DNA from: Candidatus Parcubacteria bacterium
GTDB taxonomy: Bacteria > Patescibacteriota > Minisyncoccia > Phycocordibacterales > CAIZLB01
Direction of reading: 5' to 3'
Assembly: GCA_014378965.1 (NCBI GenBank)
Contig: JACMMR010000031.1
Location: 1 to 32,599 of the forward strand
DNA: 32,599 nucleotides
The position numbers and the translations under genes were made by a program. The notes beneath the pieces are model-generated. The model saw nothing but the letters and a program-made list of their open reading frames with translations, was not told where the DNA came from and made no database searches. Shown here in pieces: positions 1 through 5,763 of this stretch. The stretch's first letter is position 1. The number at the start of each line of letters is the position of its first letter.

Positions 1-2
1 AC

Positions 3-122
3 ATCAACATGAGTAAACCAATGATTACAAAAGATGGAGTAGCCTACGCCACCTCAACCTCACCAAATATGACCTATGATCCGGTGACGAAGATGCTGAC
101 GTTTACGGCGGATGGGTTTTAG
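3..122 (+). CDS. C-terminal end of an unknown protein (partial)
   Basis: An open frame enters from the left edge and stops at TAG (120-122), giving about 39 residues that end in TFTADGF. It has many Thr, Ser and Asp residues and no recognisable motif. Codon choice near the stop is G/C-richer (GTG, ACG, AAG, GCG) than in most of the window, as at the ends of some other genes here. The composition would suit the tail of a secreted or surface protein, but this is a guess. A new promoter follows, so the ATPase downstream is probably a separate unit. Confidence 0.5.
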   Translation: MNMSKPMITKDGVAYATSTSPNMTYDPVTKMLTFTADGF

Positions 123-166
123 AGCTTAGATTTATTGAAAATAAATTCATCGACATGAATTTTTTC

Positions 167-175
167 TGATATAAT
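167..175 (+). promoter_or_regulatory. Extended -10 promoter for the VirD4-like ATPase gene
   Basis: TG at 167-168, one base, then a perfect TATAAT at 170-175. No good -35 at 16-18 bases is visible; TCGACA at 150-155 is too close. A start site about 7 bases after the box would lie near 182, only about 5 bases before the ATG at 187. Confidence 0.65.
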
Positions 176-186
176 AAAGTCATATC

Positions 187-3060
187 ATGCAAGAAAAAAA
201 AATAGAACAATTAAATAATGAAAATAAACAGCCATATAATTCTGAATCGTCTTCAGATAATAAAACTTTTGCATCTCTTGAAGAGGAACTTGAATATTTA
301 CGAGGAGAAGTAAAAAAGAATCAAGAAAAAAACACTGATCAATTTGAACAAGATCAAATTATTAGTCAAGAAATAAAAACTTATCATACTGAAACTGGAA
401 GAGATTTACTTCATGAAGCATATATCCAACCAGAAAATAAAGCATCTGAAATAGTTCTTAATCTCGCTCCTGAAAGTCATGATAAAAACATGGAAGAGTA
501 TTGGACATTGATGAATAAAAATGGGATATACAATACTTTAAATATAATAAAAAATACCGGTAACCCGCACCTTGAAGATGACTTTCATCGATTTTTAGTT
601 GAGTATGTAAAAGCTGGTTTAAAAATTCAAAACCTTAAAGAAAATGACCAAATAGATAAAAGTATTAAACAAACATTGTATCAAGTATCCTTACCTGATT
701 TTATAGAAAAAGATACTGGACAAAGACCTTTGAAAGAACTTTTGTCTGTGATGGAACAATTTTATCTTGGAATGGCATCTATTGCTGAAGCTGGTAAAAA
801 GTTTGCAGATAGCAAAAATAATATGACTATAGAGCTAGCAATAGCTGAAGGAAGTGAAGAATTTATTTTCTATGTATCGGTACCAAATGATAAAAATGAT
901 TTATTTGAAAAGCATATATTATCTGTGTTTCCGGAAGCAAAGATAGAAATAGAACATAATGACTATAATATATTTGATGAAAATGGGATATCGCTGGCAT
1001 CAGTAGCATCATTTGCAAAACAAGATATTTATCCAATAAAAACATATGAGGAATTTGATGCAGACCCAATCAATATTATTTTAAATTCTTTGTCAAAAAT
1101 ACAAAAAAATGGGGAAGGGGCATGTATACAAATTGTATTTAATAATGTTGGTGACTATTACCAAAAGCTCTATCGTGATGCACTCGATAATATTTTAAAA
1201 GGTGAATCATTAAAGAAGACCACTGATATTAGACACACCATCTGGGGACAATTTTCTAAAGTTGCTGGTGAGATGGGGAAGGAAATGATTGATGGAGTGC
1301 TTTCACCTGATGATGGAAAAAAAGATGATCTTAAAGAAAAATATATAGACCAGATTGCTGTAGAACAAATCAAGCATAAAATATCGTCTCCGATTATTGA
1401 GACAAATATTCGACTAGTTGCATCAGCAAAAGATAGGATGAGAGCTGAAAATATTTTGTCTGATCTTGAGTCATCTTTCAATCAGTTTACTAACGCGCTT
1501 GGAAATAGTTTTAAATGGAATAGAATAAAAGATAGTCAACTTAAGGATTTATTTTATAAATTTACGTTTAGACTTTTTGATAGAGATCAAGTATTACCAG
1601 TGTCTATAAAAGAGATTACCACAGTGATGCATTTTCCTATGACTACCCAATCAAACTTCTCTCCTCAGTTGAAACAATCAACTGCTGCAACGGCTCCAGC
1701 ACCGCTTGATATTCCAAAAAAGGGAGATGGTGTTCTTATTGGTAAAAATATTCATAGAAATGTCGAGCAGGATATTTATATGTCAGCTGAAGATAGGGCA
1801 CGTCATATGTATGTGATTGGACAAACTGGTGTTGGTAAATCAAGTATCCTAAAAAATCTTATCATTCAAGATATTAAAAATGGCGATGGTGTGTGTTTTA
1901 TTGATCCACATGGAAATGATGTGCAAGATATATTATCTCAAATCCCAAAAGAGAGATACGATGATGTGATTTATTTTGATCCAAGTCACACTGATCGTCC
2001 TATGGCTTTGAACATGCTTGAGTACGACACTTCAAATCCAGAGCAAAAAACTTTTGTAGTAAACGAGTTGTTTAGTATTTTTCAGAAATTGTACGGTGCC
2101 AATCCAGAGTCTATGGGACCGATGTTCGAACAATATTTTAGAAATGCTACGATGCTCGTGATGGAGGATCCAGAGTCGGGCTGTACCATGCTTGATATTT
2201 CTCGGGTTATGGCAGTGAAAAGTTTTCGTGATATGAAAATTGCACATTGTAAAAACCCTATCGTAAAACAATTTTGGACCGAGATTGCCGAGAAAACTTC
2301 AGGGGAATCAGGGTTGGCAAACATGATCCCGTATATCACTTCAAAGTTTGATGTGTTTTCGTCAAATGAAATTATGCGTCCTATCATTGCACAGGAAAAA
2401 TCTTCATTTAATTTCCGCGAAATTATGGATAGCAAAAAAATACTTCTTGTTAATTTATCAAAAGGAAGACTAGGAGATATTAATGCGAACTTAATAGGTT
2501 TGATTATTGTTGGGAAAATTTTAATGGCTGCACTTTCTCGTGTGGACTCATTTGGAAAAGATATGAATCCATTTTATTTGTACATAGATGAATTCCAAAA
2601 TATTACTACACCATCTATCTCAACTATTTTGTCTGAAGCAAGAAAGTATAAATTATCATTAACAATGGCTCACCAGTTCATAGCTCAACTTGATGATAAA
2701 ATAAAAGCTTCTGTATTTGGAAACGTTGGAAATATGGTTGTGTATAGAACAGGAGCAGAAGATGCAGAATTTTTACAAAAACAATTTGAACCAGTTTTTG
2801 TTGCAAAAGATATTATGAATATAGATAACTTCAATGCGTATATAAAGATGCTTTCTCATGGTAAGCCAACAAAGCCGTTCAATGTGCGTATTATGCCTCA
2901 AGCGAAGGGGAATATGGCGATTGTGGAGTCTTTGAAGGAGTTGTCATATCTCAAGTATGGAAAGGATAAGGATAGTGTTATTGAGGAAATAGATGCAAAG
3001 TTTGCGAGTGATAAGCCAAAGCCAAAGCCAGTGGCGGATTTAAGTGCGTTTGGGTTGTAG
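187..3060 (+). CDS. VirD4/TraG-like type IV secretion coupling ATPase
   Basis: A 957-residue ATPase of the VirD4/TraG/TraD class found widely in CPR genomes. Residues 1-75 are charged and coiled-coil-like. About 80-510 form a large domain with no obvious motif. The FtsK/VirD4-like motor follows: Walker A GQTGVGKSS at about 545-553, a CFIDPHGND segment, and Walker B YLYIDEFQN with the Asp-Glu pair near 801-802. A GNMVVYRTGAEDAEFL segment near the C-terminus matches the conserved end of the motor. By family knowledge it would pump DNA or protein through a membrane channel. No strong N-terminal membrane anchor is visible and no relaxase or VirB gene is adjacent, so a DNA-uptake or pilus-linked role is possible. 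The last 45 codons switch to AAG for lysine. Its promoter predicts a nearly leaderless mRNA. Confidence 0.8.
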   Translation: MQEKKIEQLNNENKQPYNSESSSDNKTFASLEEELEYLRGEVKKNQEKNTDQFEQDQIISQEIKTYHTETGRDLLHEAYIQPENKASEIVLNLAPESHDKNMEEYWTLMNKNGIYNTLNIIKNTGNPHLEDDFHRFLVEYVKAGLKIQNLKENDQIDKSIKQTLYQVSLPDFIEKDTGQRPLKELLSVMEQFYLGMASIAEAGKKFADSKNNMTIELAIAEGSEEFIFYVSVPNDKNDLFEKHILSVFPEAKIEIEHNDYNIFDENGISLASVASFAKQDIYPIKTYEEFDADPINIILNSLSKIQKNGEGACIQIVFNNVGDYYQKLYRDALDNILKGESLKKTTDIRHTIWGQFSKVAGEMGKEMIDGVLSPDDGKKDDLKEKYIDQIAVEQIKHKISSPIIETNIRLVASAKDRMRAENILSDLESSFNQFTNALGNSFKWNRIKDSQLKDLFYKFTFRLFDRDQVLPVSIKEITTVMHFPMTTQSNFSPQLKQSTAATAPAPLDIPKKGDGVLIGKNIHRNVEQDIYMSAEDRARHMYVIGQTGVGKSSILKNLIIQDIKNGDGVCFIDPHGNDVQDILSQIPKERYDDVIYFDPSHTDRPMALNMLEYDTSNPEQKTFVVNELFSIFQKLYGANPESMGPMFEQYFRNATMLVMEDPESGCTMLDISRVMAVKSFRDMKIAHCKNPIVKQFWTEIAEKTSGESGLANMIPYITSKFDVFSSNEIMRPIIAQEKSSFNFREIMDSKKILLVNLSKGRLGDINANLIGLIIVGKILMAALSRVDSFGKDMNPFYLYIDEFQNITTPSISTILSEARKYKLSLTMAHQFIAQLDDKIKASVFGNVGNMVVYRTGAEDAEFLQKQFEPVFVAKDIMNIDNFNAYIKMLSHGKPTKPFNVRIMPQAKGNMAIVESLKELSYLKYGKDKDSVIEEIDAKFASDKPKPKPVADLSAFGL

Positions 3061-3062
3061 GG

Positions 3063-3090
3063 TTGACATCGGAAGTCAAAAATATATACT
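3063..3090 (+). promoter_or_regulatory. Promoter of the structured RNA at 3097-3225
   Basis: TTGACA (3063-3068), 16 bases, then TATACT (3085-3090), predicting a start near 3097. An overlapping TATAAT lies at 3090-3095. The box pair starts directly after the stop of the upstream ATPase gene, and no coding frame of any length follows on this strand. Confidence 0.7.
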
Positions 3091-3096
3091 ATAATT

Positions 3097-3225
3097 AGTT
3101 TTGAGATTTTAAAACTTCTCTAAGTGCAGAAATTCGGCTACTGCCACCTACCTCTCCGGAGGTTGTTGAGATGGGGATTACGTCGTTCCCCAGAGAAGTT
3201 TTAAGTTCTTAAGATAAGAATTTTT
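3097..3225 (+). ncRNA. Candidate structured small RNA (four-way junction)
   Basis: About 129 nt bounded by a promoter and an intrinsic terminator. Visible pairings are: P1, a closing helix of 13-14 bp (3108-3121 with 3192-3205; core AAAACTTCTCT/AGAGAAGTTTT); P2, GTGCAG/CTGCCAC (3124-3129 with 3141-3147, one bulged C); P3, ACCTC-TCCG-GAGGT (3150-3163); P4, GGGGA/TCCCC (3173-3177 with 3187-3191). Together they make a cloverleaf-like junction. It lacks a T-loop GTTCRA motif and a normal acceptor, so it is not a tRNA. It also lacks the SRP-RNA tetraloop signature and does not resemble 6S, tmRNA or RNase P RNA. I recognise no Rfam family. Its 3' half is antisense to the end of the minus-strand gene 3178-3600. 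Confidence 0.65.
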
Positions 3226-3600
3226 CCCTATAAAGCTTGTTACAATAATATTATTCTGATCTTCCATTATTTCAACTGTAATCACTTGCGATTTCCTTGT
3301 TTCTCTTATAACTACCTCTTTCGAGATTAGAAATCTGTTTGAAAAATTTCCAACATGAATGGTATCAGGATTTTCTAATACTTGACCAATGTGATCAAGT
3401 AAAGATTTACCTAATTCTTCTTTCTCAGCTAGGTGTTTTATCGACAATCTGGTAAATGATAAATTTTGATTGTTTGTTTTAACAACATGTAATATGTTCT
3501 TTGGTAATTTAAAATCTGTATATATCAAATCATGAGGATTTTCTATGATAAATCCTTTTGGTAATTTCTGCATTTGTAAAAATATTTCTTGTAATTCCAT
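3178..3600 (-). CDS. Small PBECR-nuclease-like protein (tentative)
   Basis: A 140-residue protein. The C-terminal half has the pattern of the PBECR (phage Barnase-EndoU-ColicinE5/D-RelE-like) nuclease domains: a VLENPDTIHVG segment, a hydrophobic strand (VITVEIME), then IIVTSFI, a YLKN-type linker and a terminal KLLWGT. This is remembered family shape, not a search result. Such domains occur on phage and polymorphic-toxin proteins, and here it stands alone with no immunity gene recognised. The start is supported by an extended -10 (TGG TAGGAT) ending 6 bases upstream. The last 15 or so codons overlap the oppositely transcribed small RNA. engB lies upstream on the same strand, 62 bp away. Confidence 0.6.
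   Translation of the reverse strand: MELQEIFLQMQKLPKGFIIENPHDLIYTDFKLPKNILHVVKTNNQNLSFTRLSIKHLAEKEELGKSLLDHIGQVLENPDTIHVGNFSNRFLISKEVVIRETRKSQVITVEIMEDQNNIIVTSFIGKNSYLKNLKLLWGTT
3206..3225 (+). terminator. Intrinsic terminator of the small RNA
   Basis: A perfect 6-bp hairpin, TTCTTA-AGA-TAAGAA (3206-3220), is followed directly by TTTTT (3221-3225). It sits just after helix P1 of the RNA, inside the antisense coding region of the minus-strand gene. Confidence 0.7.
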
Positions 3601-3606
3601 CCATCA

Positions 3607-3615
3607 ATCCTACCA
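3607..3615 (-). promoter_or_regulatory. Extended -10 of the PBECR-like gene
   Basis: On the minus strand TGG TAGGAT, with the hexamer at 3607-3612 and TG at 3614-3615, ends exactly 6 bases before the ATG (3598-3600). The same TAGGAT hexamer and spacing occur before the KilA-N gene at 18908. Confidence 0.55.
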
Positions 3616-3662
3616 ATATCAACATCCAGAAAAATAAAAGAAATAATAAATAAAAAATAAAA

Positions 3663-4241
3663 TTAAGATAAAGATTCAAACAACTCCTCAATACCTATCT
3701 TCTCCCGGGCAGAATATTTTATTATTTTCTTGCCTTCAAATGCATTTTCAATACTAGCTAAAGCTTTAAAAACCTCATTTTGTTTTAATTTATCAAACTT
3801 ATTGGCAATTATAATAATGTCTTGTTTGTGTTCTACTAAAAAATTATAAAAATGAATATCATCAACTGTCGGTCCAACCTTTGCGTCAATTATCAAAACT
3901 ACTTTTTTTGTGTTTGTTTTTTCACTTATAAAATACCACTCTATGATTCGTGCAATTTTATCTCGTTGAACATGTGACCCTCGAGCGAATCCATATCCAG
4001 GAAGGTCTACTAAATAAAATTCTTCATTAATCAGATAAAAATTTGCCTCAGCGGTAAAGCCTGGGGTTGAGGATGATCGTGCCAGTTTATTTCTACCCAC
4101 GAGAGTATTTATAACTGAAGATTTACCTACGTTTGATCTTCCGATGAAGGCTATCTCAGGAAATGTTTCTACAGGTAGTCCTGTGTCGTGCACAGCACCT
4201 TTTACGAAGATAGCTGATTTTATTAATTGAGGATTGGTCAT
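3663..4241 (-). CDS. engB: Ribosome biogenesis GTPase EngB/YsxC
   Basis: A 192-residue TrmE-Era-EngA-EngB superfamily GTPase that acts in large-subunit assembly. P-loop GRSNVGKSS (about residues 33-41) gives G1, DLPGYGFARG gives G3 with the YGFA hallmark of EngB, ANKFDK gives G4 and SAREK resembles G5. The length is normal. I chose ATG 4239-4241 (MTNPQ...) because the frame upstream is tRNA-Leu sequence. That ATG follows the mature tRNA 3' end by only 4 bases, so tRNA 3' processing would release an mRNA with almost no leader and no Shine-Dalgarno. Transcription probably comes from the tRNA-Cys promoter at 4436-4444. Confidence 0.92.
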   Translation of the reverse strand: MTNPQLIKSAIFVKGAVHDTGLPVETFPEIAFIGRSNVGKSSVINTLVGRNKLARSSSTPGFTAEANFYLINEEFYLVDLPGYGFARGSHVQRDKIARIIEWYFISEKTNTKKVVLIIDAKVGPTVDDIHFYNFLVEHKQDIIIIANKFDKLKQNEVFKALASIENAFEGKKIIKYSAREKIGIEELFESLS

Positions 4242-4245
4242 GTTG

Positions 4246-4328
4246 TGCCCAGGGCGGGACTCGAACCCGCACGACATTGCTGTCAAAAGATTTTAAGTCT
4301 TTCGTGTCTACCATTCCACCACCAGGGC
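4246..4328 (-). tRNA. tRNA-Leu (UAA)
   Basis: An 83-nt class II tRNA. Acceptor GCCCTGG, D-arm with GGTAGAC, anticodon loop CTTAAAA (anticodon TAA), a variable arm, T-arm GCGGG-TTCGAGT-CCCGC and discriminator A. CCA is not encoded (CAC follows). Acceptor pair 5-68 appears to be a U-U mismatch. It lies 24 bp after tRNA-Cys and 4 bp before engB. Confidence 0.95.
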
Positions 4329-4352
4329 ATTCTCGCTTATTCAAACAGCGTG

Positions 4353-4426
4353 AGGCGTAGGCCGGATTTGAACCGGCGAATATCAGTTTTGCAAACTGCC
4401 GCGTTAAACCACTTCGCCACTACGCC
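4353..4426 (-). tRNA. tRNA-Cys (GCA)
   Basis: A 74-nt cloverleaf with acceptor GGCGTAG/CTACGCC, anticodon loop TTGCAAA (GCA), T-loop TTCAAAT and discriminator U73, the normal identity base for Cys. CCA is not encoded. It is the first gene of the tRNA-Cys/tRNA-Leu/engB unit. Confidence 0.95.
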
Positions 4427-4435
4427 GTGATTCTA

Positions 4436-4444
4436 TTTATAGCA
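4436..4444 (-). promoter_or_regulatory. Extended -10 of the tRNA-Cys/tRNA-Leu/engB unit
   Basis: On the minus strand TGC TATAAA lies with its hexamer at 4436-4441, 9 bases before the tRNA-Cys 5' end. No clear -35 is seen. Confidence 0.55.
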
Positions 4445-4495
4445 TATATAAGGGGATATTTCTACTCCAAATAATTGCATCAGTTTCTTGAAAAA

Positions 4496-4504
4496 TGTTA
4501 TGAT
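4496..4504 (+). promoter_or_regulatory. Extended -10 of the small membrane protein/pilin unit
   Basis: TGT TATGAT (TG 4496-4497, hexamer 4499-4504) ends exactly 6 bases before the ATG at 4511. TTGAAA at 4488-4493 is too close to be its -35. Confidence 0.6.
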
Positions 4505-4510
4505 ATATAT

Positions 4511-4816
4511 ATGCAAACACAAAACAATGATATTACGTTTGACGAATACAAATACAAGTCGAGGAGTATTTTAGGTCAGTCCGAATCACCTGCGATGATA
4601 CGGTCTTTGGTTAAGCACGGAGTGGTAAAAAATGAGGGGCAGGCCTTTATTTTTATGGTTATGATTACAAGTTTATTTGCAGGTGCATCAATTTTTATTG
4701 TTTATATAAATTTTTTTAAGCCACTTGTTGCACCTCCATTAACAACAGAGCAAGAGTTATTATTTAATCAAGAACAGGCTCAGATAAATCAGAGTAATCA
4801 AGAAATAAAAAACTAA
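4511..4816 (+). CDS. Small single-pass membrane protein, unknown function
   Basis: A 101-residue protein with a polar N-terminus (MQTQNND...), one strong membrane segment (about 50-72, AFIFMVMITSLFAGASIF...) and a Gln/Asn-rich tail. An upstream in-frame ATG at 4475 exists, but I prefer 4511 because the extended -10 ends 6 bases before it and 4475 would lie upstream of transcription. The gene is followed after 7 bases by a prepilin gene, so the two are probably co-transcribed, and a role in pilus assembly is possible. I recognise no family. Confidence 0.65.
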   Translation: MQTQNNDITFDEYKYKSRSILGQSESPAMIRSLVKHGVVKNEGQAFIFMVMITSLFAGASIFIVYINFFKPLVAPPLTTEQELLFNQEQAQINQSNQEIKN

Positions 4817-4823
4817 TATATTT

Positions 4824-5402
4824 ATGTTTAAAAAAAATACTAAAAATAATAAAGGTTTTACTCTAATAGAGTTGATGGTTGTTATTTCAATCATAGGCTT
4901 ACTTTCAAGTATTGTATTAGCAACTCTTAAGGATGCGAGAGATAAGGCTACTGGCACTAAATTTAAGTCTGAGATAAAACAGTTGGTAACTGCACTTGAA
5001 TTGTATAGAACAGATACGGGGTACTATCCGTATGAGAACCTCACTGGCGGTTCAGCCGATTACGATCAAATGCTTAATTCTAATACAGAACAAGCTAGTG
5101 TTGCAGCAGGACAATATTTATCTGCTCTTTTGCTAGGTAAGTATTTAAATAGTTTACCTAAAGTACCAGTTAATAATTATACTCAGACATTGCCAGCATG
5201 GACATATCGATCAAATCACACTAACTCTGCTCAAACATTTAGATGTGTTGGAGATACTGATACACCTAAATATGTTATTTTATTTTCTAACCAAAACCCA
5301 ACCACATACGGTATTTTTTCTGATCTGCCTGATTTTCAATTCAGCCCAGGGTTTAATACTTGGATTACAGCTACCACTGATCGTTGCTTTTCTCTAAAAT
5401 AA
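4824..5402 (+). CDS. Type IV prepilin / GspG-like pseudopilin
   Basis: A 192-residue class III signal protein. The basic leader ends in NNKG and is followed by FTLIELMVVISIIGLL, with Glu at position 5 of the mature chain and a typical hydrophobic N-terminal helix. After cleavage and N-methylation by the prepilin peptidase (candidate: the pilD at 28669) it would be assembled into a pilus. The mature part carries a GspG-like stretch (ELYRTDTGYYPYENL) and two cysteines (in RCVGD and DRCFSLK) that could form the C-terminal disulphide loop of pilins. It lies apart from the main pil cluster (23599-29610), so it could be the major subunit with minor pilins in the cluster; this is inference. It converges with rbfA, leaving 4 bp between the stops. 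Confidence 0.85.
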   Translation: MFKKNTKNNKGFTLIELMVVISIIGLLSSIVLATLKDARDKATGTKFKSEIKQLVTALELYRTDTGYYPYENLTGGSADYDQMLNSNTEQASVAAGQYLSALLLGKYLNSLPKVPVNNYTQTLPAWTYRSNHTNSAQTFRCVGDTDTPKYVILFSNQNPTTYGIFSDLPDFQFSPGFNTWITATTDRCFSLK

Positions 5403-5406
5403 CCAC

Positions 5407-5748
5407 TTAAATAATCTCAAAAATCTCCTGTCGGTGTTTCTCACCTTTATCAATTTCAAAATGTAAAAATGGAAGTATACCAACTCTTGTTTTTTTCTTT
5501 ATATCATTTCGAATATCAGTCACATTTCTTGTCAAAAAATCTATCACAGCATCTTCTTTTGTCTCAGGTAATACAGAAACACGTATTGTAACATTGTTGC
5601 TTCTATCGGCTTGTTCAATCGAAGTGATTGTTATCAATGATTGTCCTCCGGAGTTGCGAGAAATATACTCATCAATTGTTTTTCTAAATATTGATTCCGC
5701 TCTTCCTTTTGTAACTCTTTTATCTCGATGGTTATTTTCTTTTTTCAT
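5407..5748 (-). CDS. rbfA: Ribosome-binding factor A
   Basis: A 113-residue KH-like protein that assists 16S 5'-end maturation and small-subunit assembly. It shows the RbfA pattern: a basic N-terminal helix (RVTKGRAESIFRK), a TITSIEQADRSNNVTIRVSVL strand region, and the C-terminal IRNDIKKKTRVGILPFLHFEID motif. The size is normal. It follows infB after 15 bp on the same strand, the conserved infB-rbfA order. No Shine-Dalgarno precedes the ATG; the spacer is almost all A/T. Confidence 0.88.
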   Translation of the reverse strand: MKKENNHRDKRVTKGRAESIFRKTIDEYISRNSGGQSLITITSIEQADRSNNVTIRVSVLPETKEDAVIDFLTRNVTDIRNDIKKKTRVGILPFLHFEIDKGEKHRQEIFEII

Positions 5749-5763
5749 GTTTTTATATTTAAA

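Noticed and set aside
3097..3225. SRP (4.5S) RNA, 6S RNA or tRNA-like gene
   Set aside because: No GGAA-tetraloop SRP signature, no long single-hairpin 6S shape, and no T-loop or 7-bp acceptor were found on either strand.
4227..4430. Coding frames across 4227-4430 on both strands
   Set aside because: They are readings through tRNA-Leu and tRNA-Cys.
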